DNA from: Heligmosomoides polygyrus polygyrus
Lineage: Eukaryota; Nematoda; Chromadorea; Rhabditida; Heligmosomidae
Assembly: GCA_947396885.1 (NCBI GenBank)
Contig: OX377206.1
Location: 43,941,631-44,005,630, forward strand
Reading direction: 5' to 3'
Length of the DNA stretch: 64,000 nucleotides
Part shown: positions 1 to 11,954 of the stretch, piece after piece
How the letters are laid out: every line of letters starts with the position of its first letter
How positions within the stretch are numbered: the stretch's first letter is position 1
Program-made: the position numbers and the translations under genes
The notes under the pieces: model-generated
Database searches by the model: none
What the model saw: only the letters and a program-made list of their open reading frames with translations
What the model was told of the DNA's origin: nothing

Positions 1-57
1 ATGGAAATACGACAGGGAACGGCATCAAGGGCCTTTAAGACACACCTGATCGTTCCA

Positions 58-64
58 TATAAAA
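58..64 (+). promoter_or_regulatory. LTR TATA box
   Basis: TATAAAA lies in the LTR, about 245 bp upstream of AATAAA. Exact copies are at 5365-5371, 10672-10678 and 13489-13495, so every LTR keeps it. Function is inferred from position only. Confidence 0.45.
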
Positions 65-302
65 GCAGTCGCAAAGACAACAGCTCTCCTGCTCCTCTCC
101 TTCTTCTTCGTTTTCCACTTCTCCACGACCGCCATGTGAGGAGGGTTGGCCGCCTTCTCACATCTCTTCCTCGGTCCCTTCTCCTTTCCCTTCTCTCAAC
201 TCTTTACTTCTAGTTCACATAACCTTATGCCTAATTTTCTTCCTCCATGCTAAGTTTATTCTTTGCTCTTCACAAGTTCACATGGCAGTATTGTAACTTG
301 AT

Positions 303-308
303 AATAAA
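303..308 (+). terminator. LTR polyadenylation signal
   Basis: AATAAA lies in a TGATAATAAACTC context downstream of the TATA box. It is repeated at +5307, +10614 and +13431. With the TATA box it supports the LTR assignment. Confidence 0.4.
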
Positions 309-1340
309 CTCTTAGTAGTAAAATGTGAGTTTTCCTCTAGTCCTAGTCGAAATTAGGAATGTCGTCTGGTCGCGCCAGCTCTCTGGCTCCTTCGTCGAGT
401 CTGCATGACGAACACCTTCGTCGAGTCTTCGCTAAGGTGCAGTCTACAGAGCCTGAGGTCGGAAAATCCCAATCAGACCCCTGAAGCTGCATCTTTACAT
501 GGAGGTCCCGGACGAACTCCAATCCATAGTACCTCACATGAAGCTCTCGGTCGAACTCCGACAACTAGTTTTCCTAAATCAAGGTCATTATCGAACTCTA
601 CCAATTTTCTTTTTTTCCGCACAGACGTCTCATATTTGTTCGCATCGATTTCTTGATTCACCACCAGTGTGCAGAGAGCTTGGTTTCGGTCTCCAGTGAT
701 TCGATAACCGTTGACAGCCACAAGCGTGTGTGGATCAGCGCCAATGCGAAGCTCACCGTAGTATACTAGAGGGAAGTTCATAAAGTTTCAATGGTGGAAG
801 GAGGAAAATGTTATAGTGTGACTGGGTTTTTTTCTATACTTTTGTAAGCGTCCCAACGGGTAGTAGTTTTTTGGTGAGCTAATTATGTTGGAATCCCGGC
901 CGAAGGTGCGCCCGCTTCCTTCAGCATAGCAATCGTAAGAGGACGTACTAAATTATTTGCGTCGTAGACAGTTCTATCATAGGCTCTCCACCTTTGCGTC
1001 CTTCCTCTTCATGCAACACACTATTTTAAAAAGAACATGAAGCGGAAGATCGCGAATAACATTATGTCAACCTTGCCTATTCACGAGCATAAGGCAGAGC
1101 CTTCGTATGGCCAGATTTCCCGCATAGCCTACACACACTAGTGATCCAGTGCTCTGTTAACAGAATTAACAGAATCCTACGATGAGGAATATCTGATCTC
1201 CTTGCTCTCTGCTCATCGGAATACTAGCCGCCTACAAAATCAAAATCTTTCGGGCGAAAGCAAATTTCAGATAAAGCTAATGCCACTCTGCCACGCTCTG
1301 GAAACTCGACCGACGTAAAACCACTCCAGCAAACATGTAG

Positions 1341-1877
1341 GAACACAATCAGTTTATTCAGATTCTAAACGCAGTTCTACTGGACGAAAGGCAGGACCGC
1401 CTACAACAACAACATCAACGATATGCAGCTCCAGCTGAACATATTCTGACTGCTACTACTCCAACGTCGTCTCCTACCATCCGTTCCACGAATGCTTCGC
1501 CTACATCGACTACTATTGCCCCATCTTCCACTTCGAATACGCGTCCTCCAACTCCACTCCGAGCACTCCTCTACCAACTTCCTCCCCACCACCCGTCCAT
1601 CAACCCATTCCGACCACTCGACCGTCAGTCTCCATTTCAACAACCCGCTCACCAATCCCTACTACACCACTCGTCCACCAACCCCTACTCCGACTACTCG
1701 TCCACTACCTACGTCAAATCCTACCCCATCCACTCACTCAATGGCATCGACTATAGCGATCAACCTACACATTGCGACTACATCGGAAACAATCAATGCT
1801 ACTTCGACTGCTCTTCACACAATTCCTGCCACGACAACAACCATACCTCAATATCCAGGATCAACAACAGAAACTAA
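1341..1877 (+). pseudogene. Gag-like open frame of the LTR element (unit 1)
   Basis: A 178-codon frame runs between a TAG (1338-1340) and a TAA (1875-1877) with no in-frame ATG at its start. The predicted protein begins with a charged, Gln-rich stretch (QILNAVLLDERQDRLQQQ) that could be helical. It continues through a Ser/Thr/Pro-rich middle into a Tyr- and Cys-rich tail (QCYFDC). An overlapping +1 frame with an ATG (1492-1968) gives only a low-complexity Thr/Pro-rich translation and is probably a shadow. I recognise no protease, polymerase or integrase motif. A small helical and low-complexity product in an LTR interior resembles a gag remnant, but no family match can be claimed. The same frame is open in units 2 and 3. 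Confidence 0.3.
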
Positions 1878-2009
1878 CCATCCACAGCAACAGGTCCAGG
1901 ATTTTCAATACGAACCCCGACGACGACGACAAGGGAATATAGGACGACCGATCGATGCATCTTCTTGACATAGCCTTTTGTAGCAGCACATTCCCATTTT
2001 ATCTCTCTC

Positions 2010-2061
2010 AAAAAAGAAGAAAATAAAAAGAAAAATAAGAGAAAAAAGAAAAAAGGAAAAA
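2010..2061 (+). promoter_or_regulatory. Polypurine tract before the LTR
   Basis: About 50 bases are almost only A and G, ending close to a TGTATAAATAC that would open the LTR at 2067. Copies lie at 7317-7368 and 12624-12675. A purine tract primes plus-strand DNA synthesis in LTR elements, which fits the proposed boundary. A few T-rich bases lie between tract and LTR, so the exact edge is uncertain. Confidence 0.4.
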
Positions 2062-2787
2062 TATTTTGTATAAATACTCTGTATTATGTATTGTATTGTG
2101 TAGTATTATGTAAACAAACCATTGAGGTTTGATATTATTTCTCCATAAATCACAAGTATATTTATGTATTATGTACTATTTTTCTGTTGTCATTCCACAC
2201 TCTTAATGTTTCCATACCTCCAACATCCTTATCCTATTATACATTACACTTTCATTTCTGTCCCATTCGCATGCATCTCCTTTTGTGACCACGCACATTT
2301 ACCCATAACAGTTTATCATTTTCTACAAGGCAACTACTCTTAAATAGCACAACTCTTCACAGCTCCACATCCCTAAGGCGAGTTCACACTGCGACAGTCA
2401 GCCGCTATGCGACGCCCTCGAGCGACGATATCCGCCACGACTACCAGCAACAACACGACCAACGTCATCGCGACTACCGGAAAGCGCGCCATTCGCCGAC
2501 AAAAAGCTTACGCAACGCCATCGCTAACCCCTTGCAATCAGCGACCTTTGAAAAGGACGTTCCGGTACGGAACGTCTTCCGGAAGGGTGGCATGTGAGGA
2601 TAATAAAAGGACGACCGAACAAGTACCGTCATAATTACGAGACGGCCGCCAAACACGGGGAATGAGTCACCACCATTCAGCGAAGAGCCGTGTAGTATAC
2701 ATTGGATCCGAATGAATCATTTTCGGATATCCGATCCGGATATTCCGATCCGAATCATCCAATTATCCGGCCACCGCGAAATTGCCC

Positions 2788-2913
2788 TTATCCGAATCAT
2801 CCAAAAATCCGGTGCCCACAAAATCGCCCTTATCCGAATCATCCAAAAATCCGTGGTCCGCGAAATTGCCATTATCCGAATCATCCAATTACCCGGACCC
2901 TGGATGATTCGGA
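2788..2913 (+). repeat. 42-bp subterminal tandem repeats, left side
   Basis: TTATCCGAATCATCC recurs at 2788, 2830 and 2872 (42-bp steps), with a degenerate partial unit before it and an inverted remnant at 2902-2936. Copy 2 carries the same at 8095-8220. Subterminal repeats in DNA transposons often bind transposase; here that is inference. Confidence 0.75.
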
Positions 2914-3078
2914 TAAAATCGGATAATTTCGGATAACGCGTTCAATTTCCTCGCTCCATTTTGAGATCGGGCATCTCGAGTAAAAGTGCATTCATAACGA
3001 GTTTCGCAGGCGGGCACACTGCTGAGTCATACGTTTTTGCGCCCCACTGTAAAGTAGTGTCGTAATGACGTTGAATAC

Positions 3079-3279
3079 GATTACATGTGAACTGGTCCCC
3101 GAAAAATTCCGTCACGCGCGAGCGGCGAGAGTCAGATGAGCAGAGTGACTCTCCAGATTGGGCTAGGGAAGGGACTCCGGGGTGTGGCGAGCAGGGAGGC
3201 GTGGAGTGCGCGAGACAACACGACGAAAAACCGCGCGCCGCCTCGGCACTATGCCAAGCGGACCAGTTCTCCGGCAACG
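3079..3279. mobile_element. 201-bp Mutator-like MITE, copy 1
   Basis: A 201-bp block is flanked by GTTGAATAC on both sides (3070-3078 and 3280-3288). The same 201 bp occur at 48907-49107 with a different flanking duplication, so both boundaries are proven. The ends are imperfect inverted repeats of about 20 bp sharing a GAACTGGTCC core (rightward 3089-3098, complement 3260-3269). A 9-10-bp TSD with such ends suits a Mutator-like (MULE) MITE. Both strands give short open frames here, but most differences between the copies change amino acids in those frames, so I do not read it as a gene. Confidence 0.75.
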
Positions 3280-3709
3280 GTTGAATACAGTTAGCACGCT
3301 GCTGAGCGTGACGTCGATCTTGGCATCTGTTTCCTCAAACATCATGTTGCGCTGCCGTGGGGCAAGAAGGACGGGGACTGAAGGAGAGAAGGGATTAAGC
3401 ACGTACTCTGATCCGCACTTCGCTGTTTCACATTGTACAGCATTCGGCGCAAATTGGGTCGAGGGGGTCACCATGTAGAACAGCTCCATACCGCACTTTG
3501 TGCTGCATGAAATTAAAACTGTTATTCAACACTTGTGTGTCTACCACTTGATGAACTGTGTTAGACCACTCCTGATGTTCGACATTCATCTGCCTTCTTA
3601 TGAAGGAGGAAAAGTGCTGAATACATGGTGACCCCTCATCGACCCAATTTGCGTTATTTGATAATGGCATTTTGGAAAGCCCGGATCTTAGAATAATTCA
3701 TCTTGGAAT

Positions 3710-4807
3710 CAGGGATGTGAGGGAATTTTTTACAGAAAAGCGGAAGACGGTGTACGGAACGGAATGGCTCAAAAATGGGCGGAAACCGAAATACGAAACG
3801 CCGAAACGGAAATTATTCAAAACTTATTACTTCGTCTAATTTTTCATAAACATACATATATCCGTAATGGTAGTAATAATTGAGTTGCCGTTACCCAATT
3901 TGGATAACGGGCAAGGCAGCATGCGACTCCTTTTCAGCAACATATAACAATAAAAAATCCTTGTATTCGTATTATTACTAAGATGAATTTTCAAACATTA
4001 CTAGTGTAACAAATCGATGTTTGTGCAAAATCTCTCTGTAAATAGGAAAACAGTATTTTAAACGCAATCAACCCATCTGACGAGAAAGATGTCAGAGATT
4101 TTGCCACTCATAGCACTTAACCGGTCTTATTGAATGTTCCAGGTCTATCCCATTTAGGAGGGAGCGGAGTCAAGGTTACAGTTGCGTTCAGCATTCACGA
4201 CACGACACCCACGCTCTGAGTTCGCATGGGTACCATTGTATCATTTGGCAGCAGCTGAAGCTCTGAAACAAACCCGGAGGAGGGGATTGGAGTAACAAGA
4301 CACTGCACGCCCTCCTCTGACTAGGATAGATCCAATGTCCTTAAGGAGCGCATTGTTAGCAGCCTGAGAGTGTTTATAGAACACTGATCTAGATTTGGTG
4401 CTCCAGGCCACACCTACGATTACTAGGGAAAAAGATAAGCTACTCCGGATAAAGAGTTTGATCCTTTACTCAAACACTCATGGAACCTCTGTGGACCTAC
4501 GCTATTCGATAGTACATCTTTTCAAGAACAGAAAAAGAATCCAATTTGGTTACTGTTTCGACATCAGGATGCACCATCGCTTTGAAAGAAACACAATCAC
4601 AAACGCATAGTTAATCTCTTTCTTCAGCCTTTAGATTATGTTCAAGAGGTGAATGAAGGCACTGCAAAGCAAGCAATCAGTGAGTGATGAGTCACCGTTC
4701 CGTCTTCCGGCCCAAAAAAAGAGTGGAACACGGAACGGAACGGAAGGATTAAAAACAGCCGGAAACCGAAATTCGAATCATGGAAACGGAGTTTTCGCCC
4801 ATCCCTG
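3710..4807. mobile_element. hAT-like non-autonomous element nested in the 2482-bp element (copy 1)
   Basis: The ends are CAGGGATG (3710-3717) and CATCCCTG (4800-4807), typical of hAT elements. The flanking 8-mers CTTGGAAT (3702-3709) and ATTGGAAT (4808-4815) match at 7 of 8 bases, as an aged 8-bp TSD would. Just inside both ends lies a related subterminal segment rich in CGGAACGGAA and GGAAACCGAAA (about 3730-3810 and 4695-4790). There is no transposase frame; the length is 1098 bp. Confidence 0.75.
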
Positions 4808-5000
4808 ATTGGAATGATCCAGCTCTTTGATGTTTCCTTCCTTGACGAGAAGTGAGAGTCTTTCGATACACGCACTGCTGCTGTTATTGAGGGATAGATT
4901 CCTCTTTAAAGAACACTAGAATTCTGATAAACTGCATCTTGCCTTATTGAGTCGGATATCCGATTCGGATATCCGAAATCCGGTCTCCGCGAAATTGCCG

Positions 5001-5160
5001 TTATCCGAATCATCCAAAAATCCGGGGTCCGCAAAATCGCTCTTATCCGAATCATCCAAAAATCCGGGTTCCGCAAAATCGCCGTTATCCGAATCATCCA
5101 AAAATCCGGGGTTCGCGAAATCGCCCTTATCCGAATCATCCAACTATCCGAAGATTTTCG
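5001..5160 (+). repeat. 42-bp subterminal tandem repeats, right side
   Basis: The same unit starts at 5001, 5043, 5085 and 5127, again every 42 bp. It has the same orientation as on the left, so these arrays are direct and not part of the inverted ends. Units keep the TTATCCGAATCATCC core and vary around GGGGTCCGC. Copy 2 is at 10308-10467. Confidence 0.75.
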
Positions 5161-6647
5161 ACCGGATCCAATGTATACCGTGTAGAGGTGAACTCTCAAG
5201 GACGTCGAAAAGGCAATCAAGTCAGCACCTAATGGGTCGTCGCCATTTTGAAGTGCGTCGCTTAACAACAACGATGTTCGCGCAGACCAACGGCTGAGAA
5301 AAGAAATATGGAAATACGACAGGGAACGGCATCAAGGGCCTTTAAGACACACCTGATCGTTCCATATAAAAGCAGTCGCAAAGACAACAGCTCTCCTGCT
5401 CCTCTCCTTCTTCTTCGTTTTCCACTTCTCCACGACCGCCATGTGAGGAGGGTTGGCCGCCTTCTCACATCTCTTCCTCGGTCCCTTCTCCTTTCCCTTC
5501 TCTCAACTCTTTACTTCTAGTTCACATAACCTTATGCCTAATTTTCTTCCTCCATGCTAAGTTTATTCTTTGCTCTTCACAAGTTCACATGGCAGTATTG
5601 TAACTTGATAATAAACTCTTAGTAGTAAAATGTGAGTTTTCCTCTAGTCCTAGTCGAAATTAGGAATGTCGTCTGGTCGCGCCAGCTCTCTGGCTCCTTC
5701 GTTGAGTCTGCATGACGAACACCTTCGTCGAGTCTTCGCTAAGGTGCAGTCTACAGAGCCTGAGGTCGGAAAATCCCAATCAGACCCCTGAAGCTGCATC
5801 TTTACATGGAGGTCCCGGACGGACTCCAATCCATAGTACCTCACATGAAGCTCTCGGTCGAACTCCGACAACTAGTTTTCCTAAATCAAGGTCATTATCG
5901 AACTCTACCAATTTTCTTTTTTTCCGCACAGACGTCTCATATTTGTTCGCATCGATTTCTTGATTCACCACCAGTGTGCAGAGAGCTTGGTTTCGGTCTC
6001 CAGTGATTCGATAACCGTTGACAGCCACAAGCGTGTGTGGATCAGCGCCAATGCGAAGCTCACCGTAGTATACTAGAGGGAAGTTCATAAAGTTTCAATG
6101 GTGGAAGGAGGAAAATGTTATAGTGTGACTGGGTTTTTTTCTATACTTTTGTAAGCGTCCCAACGGGTAGTAGTTTTTTGGTGAGCTAATTATGTTGGAA
6201 TCCCGGCCGAAGGTGCGCCCGCTTCCTTCAGCATAGCAATCGTAAGAGGACGTACTAAATTATTTGCGTCGTAGACAGTTCTATCATAGGCTCTCCACCT
6301 TTGCGTCCTTCCTCTTCATGCAACACACTATTTTAAAAAGAACATGAAGCGGAAGATCGCGAATAACATTATGTCAACCTTGCCTATTCACGAGCATAAG
6401 GCCGAGCCTTCGTATGGCCAGATTTCCCGCATAGCCTACACACACTAGTGATCCAGTGCTCTGTTAACAGAATTAACAGAATCCTACGATGAGGAATATC
6501 TGATCTCCTTGCTCTCTGCTCATCGGAATACTAGCCGCCTACAAAATCAAAATCTTTCGGGCGAAAGCAAATTTCAGATAAAGCTAATGCCACTCTGCCA
6601 CGCTCTGGAAACTCGACCGACGTAAAACCACTCCAGCAAACATGTAG

Positions 6648-7184
6648 GAACACAATCAGTTTATTCAGATTCTAAACGCAGTTCTACTGGACGAAAGGCA
6701 GGACCGCCTACAACAACAACATCAACGATATGCAGCTCCAGCTGAACATATTCTGACTGCTACTACTCCAACGTCGTCTCCTACCATCCGTTCCACGAAT
6801 GCTTCGCCTACATCGACTACTATTGCCCCATCTTCCACTTCGAATACGCGTCCTCCAACTCCACTCCGAGCACTCCTCTACCAACTTCCTCCCCACCACC
6901 CGTCCATCAACCCATTCCGACCACTCGACCGTCAGTCTCAATTTCAACAACCCGCTCACCAATCCCTACTACACCACTCGTCCACCAACCCCTACTCCGA
7001 CTACTCGTCCACTACCTACGTCAAATCCTACCCCATCCACTCACTCAATGGCATCGACTATAGCGATCAACCTACACATTGCGACTACATCGGAAACAAT
7101 CAATGCTACTTCGACTGCTCTTCACACAATTCCTGCCACGACAACAACCATACCTCAATATCCAGGATCAACAACAGAAACTAA
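6648..7184 (+). pseudogene. Gag-like open frame of the LTR element (unit 2)
   Basis: This is the unit-2 copy of the frame at 1341-1877, still open from end to end. A C-to-A change near 6940 replaces a Pro codon with Gln. That it stays open despite point differences is weak evidence, because the units are too alike to show selection. Confidence 0.3.
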
Positions 7185-8385
7185 CCATCCACAGCAACAG
7201 GTCCAGGATTTTCAATACGAACCCCGACGACGACGACAAGGGAATATAGGACGACCGATCGATGCATCTTCTTGACATAGCCTTTTGTAGCAGCACATTC
7301 CCATTTTATCTCTCTCAAAAAAGAAGAAAATAAAAAGAAAAATAAGAGAAAAAAGAAAAAAGGAAAAATATTTTGTATAAATACTCTGTATTATGTATTG
7401 TATTGTGTAGTATTATGTAAACAAACCATTGAGGTTTGATATTATTTCTCCATAAATCTCAAGTATATTTATGTATTATGTACTATTTTTCTGTTGTCAT
7501 TCCACACTCTTAATGTTTCCATACCTTCAACATCCTTATCCTATTATACATTACACTTTCATTTCTGTCCCATTCGCATGCATCTCCTTTTGTGACCACG
7601 CACATTTACCCATAACAGTTTATCATTTTCTACAAGGCAACTACTCTTAAATAGCACAACTCTTCACAGCTCCACATCCCTAAGGCGAGTTCACACTGCG
7701 ACAGTCAGCCGCTATGCGACGCCCTCGAGCGACGATATCCGCCACGACTACCAGCAACAACACGACCAACGTCATCGCGACTACCGGAAAGCGCGCCATT
7801 CGCCGACAAAAAGCTTACGCAACGCCATCGCTAACCCCTTGCAATCAGCGACCTTTGAAAAGGACGTTCCGGTACGGAACGTCTTCCGGAAGGGTGGCAT
7901 GTGAGGATAATAAAAGGACGACCGAACAAGTACCGTCATAATTACGAGACGGCCGCCAAACACGGGGAATGAGTCACCACCATTCAGCGAAGAGCCGTGT
8001 AGTATACATTGGATCCGAATGAATCATTTTCGGATATCCGATCCGGATATTCCGATCCGAATCATCCAATTATCCGGCCACCGCGAAATTGCCCTTATCC
8101 GAATCATCCAAAAATCCGGTGCCCACAAAATCGCCCTTATCCGAATCATCCAAAAATCCGTGGTCCGCGAAATTGCCATTATCCGAATCATCCAATTATC
8201 CGGACCCTGGATGAATCGGATAAAATCGGATAATTTCGGATAACGCGTTCAATTTCCTCGCTCCATTTTGAGATCGGGCATCTCGAGTAAAAGTGCATTC
8301 ATAACGAGTTTCGCAGGCGGGCACACTGCTGAGTCATACGTTTTTGCGCCCCACTGTAAAGTAGTGTCGTAATGACGTTGAATAC

Positions 8386-8586
8386 GATTACATGTGAACT
8401 GGTCCCCGAAAAATTCCGTCACGCGCGAGCGGCGAGAGTCAGATGAGCAGAGTGACTCTCCAGATTGGGCTAGGGAAGGGACTCCGGGGTGTGGCGAGCA
8501 GGGAGGCGTGGAGTGCGCGAGACAACACGACGAAAAACCGCGCGCCGCCTCGGCACTATGCCAAGCGGACCAGTTCTCCGGCAACG
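8386..8586. mobile_element. 201-bp Mutator-like MITE, copy inside unit 2
   Basis: This copy was carried by the array duplication, and its flanking GTTGAATAC repeats are at 8377-8385 and 8587-8595. It is identical in layout to 3079-3279. Confidence 0.75.
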
Positions 8587-9016
8587 GTTGAATACAGTTA
8601 GCACGCTGCTGAGCGTGACGTCGATCTTGGCATCTGTTTCCTCAAACATCATGTTGCGCTGCCGTGGGGCAAGAAGGACGGGGACTGAAGGAGAGAAGGG
8701 ATTAAGCACGTACTCTGATCCGCACTTCGCTGTTTCACATTGTACAGCATTCGGCGCAAATTGGGTCGAGGGGGTCACCATGTAGAACAGCTCCATACCG
8801 CACTTTGTGCTGCATGAAATTAAAACTGTTATTCAACACTTGTGTGTCTACCACTTGATGAACTGTGTTAGACCACTCCTGATGTTCGACATTCATCTGC
8901 CTTCTTATGAAGGAGGAAAAGTGCTGAATACATGGTGACCCCTCATCGACCCAATTTGCGTTATTTGATAATGGCATTTTGGAAAGCCCGGATCTTAGAA
9001 TAATTCATCTTGGAAT

Positions 9017-10114
9017 CAGGGATGTGAGGGAATTTTTTACAGAAAAGCGGAAGACGGTGTACGGAACGGAATGGCTCAAAAATGGGCGGAAACCGAAATA
9101 CGAAACGCCGAAACGGAAATTATTCAAAACTTATTACTTCGTCTAATTTTTCATAAACATACATATATCCGTAATGGTAGTAATAATTGAGTTGCCGTTA
9201 CCGAATTTGGATAACGGGCAAGGCAGCATGCGACTCCTTTTCAGCAACATATAACAATAAAAAATCCTTGTATTCGTATTATTACTAAGATGAATTTTCA
9301 AACATTACTAGTGTAACAAATCGATGTTTGTGCAAAATCTCTCTGTAAATAGGAAAACAGTATTTTAAACGCAATCAACCCATCTGACGAGAAAGATGTC
9401 AGAGATTTTGCCACTCATAGCACTTAACCGGTCTTATTGAATGTTCCAGGTCTATCCCATTTAGGAGGGAGCGGAGTCAAGGTTACAGTTGCGTTCAGCA
9501 TTCACGACACGACACCCACGCTCTGAGTTCGCATGGGTACCATTGTATCATTTGGCAGCAGCTGAAGCTCTGAAACAAACCCGGAGGAGGGGATTGGAGT
9601 AACAAGACACTGCACGCCCTCCTCTGACTAGGATAGATCCAATGTCCTTAAGGAGCGCATTGTTAGCAGCCTGAGAGTGTTTATAGAACACTGATCTAGA
9701 TTTGGTGCTCCAGGCCACACCTACGATTACTAGGGAAAAAGATAAGCTACTCCGGATAAAGAGTTTGATCCTTTACTCAAACACTCATGGAACCTCTGTG
9801 GACCTACGCTATTCGATAGTACATCTTTTCAAGAACAGAAAAAGAATCCAATTTGGTTACTGTTTCGACATCAGGATGCACCATCGCTTTGAAAGAAACA
9901 CAATCACAAACGCATAGTTAATCTCTTTCTTCAGCCTTTAGATTATGTTCAAGAGGTGAATGAAGGCACTGCAAAGCAAGCAATCAGTGAGTGATGAGTC
10001 ACCGTTCCGTCTTCCGGCCCAAAAAAAGAGTGGAACACGGAACGGAACGGAAGGATTAAAAACAGCCGGAAACCGAAATTCGAATCATGGAAACGGAGTT
10101 TTCGCCCATCCCTG
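9017..10114. mobile_element. hAT-like nested element, copy in unit 2
   Basis: This is the same nested element, moved by the 5307-bp duplication, with the same ends and flanks as at 3710-4807. Confidence 0.75.
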
Positions 10115-11954
10115 ATTGGAATGATCCAGCTCTTTGATGTTTCCTTCCTTGACGAGAAGTGAGAGTCTTTCGATACACGCACTGCTGCTGTTATTGAGGG
10201 ATAGATTCCTCTTTAAAGAACACTAGAATTCTGATAAACTGCATCTTGCCTTATTGAGTCGGATATCCGATTCGGATATCCGAAATCCGGTCTCCGCGAA
10301 ATTGCCGTTATCCGAATCATCCAAAAATCCGGGGTCCGCAAAATCGCTCTTATCCGAATCATCCAAAAATCCGGGTTCCGCAAAATCGCCGTTATCCGAA
10401 TCATCCAAAAATCCGGGGTTCGCGAAATCGCCCTTATCCGAATCATCCAACTATCCGAAGATTTTCGACCGGATCCAATGTATACCGTGTAGAGGTGAAC
10501 TCTCAAGGACGTCGAAAAGGCAATCAAGTCAGCACCTAATGGGTCGTCGCCATTTTGAAGTGCGTCGCTTAACAACAACGATGTTCGCGCAGACCAACGG
10601 CTGAGAAAAGAAATATGGAAATACGACAGGGAACGGCATCAAGGACCTTTAAGACACACCTGATCGTTCCATATAAAAGCAGTCGCAAAGACAACAGCTC
10701 TCCTGCTCCTCTCCTTCTTCTTCGTTTTCCACTTCTCCACGACCGCCATGTGAGGAGGGTTGGCCGCCTTCTCACATCTCTTCCTCGGTCCCTTCTCCTT
10801 TCCCTTCTCTCAACTCTTTACTTCTAGTTCACATAACCTTATGCCTAATTTTCTTCCTCCATGCTAAGTTTATTCTTTGCTCTTCACAAGTTCACATGGC
10901 AGTATTGTAACTTGATAATAAACTCTTAGTAGTAAAATGTGAGTTTTCCTCTAGTCCTAGTCGAAATTAGGAATGTCGTCTGGTCGCGCCAGCTCTCTGG
11001 CTCCTTCGTTGAGTCTGCATGACGAACACCTTCGTCGAGTCTTCGCTAAGGTGCAGTCTACAGAGCCTGAGGTCGGAAAATCCCAATCAGACCCCTGAAG
11101 CTGCATCTTTACATGGAGGTCCCGGACGGACTCCAATCCATAGTACCTCACATGAAGCTCTCGGTCGAACTCCGACAACTAGTTTTCCTAAATCAAGGTC
11201 ATTATCGAACTCTACCAATTTTCTTTTTTTCCGCACAGACGTCTCATATTTGTTCGCATCGATTTCTTGATTCACCACCAGTGTGCAGAGAGCTTGGTTT
11301 CGGTCTCCAGTGATTCGATAACCGTTGACAGCCACAAGCGTGTGTGGATCAGCGCCAATGCGAAGCTCACCGTAGTATACTAGAGGGAAGTTCATAAAGT
11401 TTCAATGGTGGAAGGAGGAAAATGTTATAGTGTGACTGGGTTTTTTTCTATACTTTTGTAAGCGTCCCAACGGGTAGTAGTTTTTTGGTGAGCTAATTAT
11501 GTTGGAATCCCGGCCGAAGGTGCGCCCGCTTCCTTCAGCATAGCAATCGTAAGAGGACGTACTAAATTATTTGCGTCGTAGACAGTTCTATCATAGGCTC
11601 TCCACCTTTGCGTCCTTCCTCTTCATGCAACACACTATTTTAAAAAGAACATGAAGCGGAAGATCGCGAATAACATTATGTCAACCTTGCCTATTCACGA
11701 GCATAAGGCCGAGCCTTCGTATGGCCAGATTTCCCGCATAGCCTACACACACTAGTGATCCAGTGCTCTGTTAACAGAATTAACAGAATCCTACGATGAG
11801 GAATATCTGATCTCCTTGCTCTCTGCTCATCGGAATACTAGCCGCCTACAAAATCAAAATCTTTCGGGCGAAAGCAAATTTCAGATAAAGCTAATGCCAC
11901 TCTGCCACGCTCTGGAAACTCGACCGACGTAAAACCACTCCAGCAAACATGTAG

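Larger units (their letters stand above)
1..499 (+). repeat. 3' part of an LTR, cut by the window edge
   Basis: This is the downstream part of the LTR. A TATA box (58-64) is followed by a pyrimidine-rich stretch and an AATAAA signal (303-308), the usual order for U3/R/U5 of an LTR. It is proposed to end at TTACA (495-499). The next bases start with TGG, as a primer binding site would, but I could not match the following bases to a specific tRNA. The rest of this LTR lies outside the window. Confidence 0.5.
2696..5177. mobile_element. 2482-bp non-autonomous DNA element, copy 1 (8-bp TSD)
   Basis: The ends are perfect 15-bp inverted repeats, TATACATTGGATCCG (2696-2710) and its complement (5163-5177). 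CCGTGTAG is duplicated on both sides (2688-2695 and 5178-5185). The unit-3 LTR has a single CCGTGTAG with no insert, which proves the boundaries. Arrays of 42-bp direct repeats lie just inside both ends. The interior contains a 201-bp MITE (3079-3279) and a 1098-bp hAT-like element (3710-4807), leaving about 1.2 kb of its own sequence. No transposase frame was recognised. An 8-bp TSD is shared by hAT, P and Merlin groups, but the terminal bases do not match the ends I know for these, so the family is open. Confidence 0.85.
2067..5806 (+). repeat. LTR between units 1 and 2, carrying a nested DNA element
   Basis: The LTR would start with TGTAT at 2067 and end with TTACA at 5806. The element at 2696-5177 interrupts its upstream half. 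Without that insert and one TSD copy the LTR is about 1250 bp. The TATA box (5365) and AATAAA (5610) are downstream of the insert and intact. The equivalent LTR between units 2 and 3 is 7374-11113. Confidence 0.45.
8003..10484. mobile_element. 2482-bp non-autonomous DNA element, copy 2
   Basis: This is the same element at the same position in the second LTR, offset by exactly 5307 bp. CCGTGTAG lies at 7995-8002 and 10485-10492. It carries the same nested insertions (8386-8586 and 9017-10114) and differs by only a few bases. It was therefore copied with the array and did not jump again. Confidence 0.85.

Noticed and set aside
3087..3489. Conserved open frames on both strands around the 201-bp block
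   Set aside because: The block is a MITE with its own target duplications, and differences between copies mostly change amino acids in either frame.
2788..5160. 42-bp repeats as a CRISPR-like array
   Set aside because: Units abut directly with no unique spacers and lie inside a transposon of a eukaryotic-type genome.
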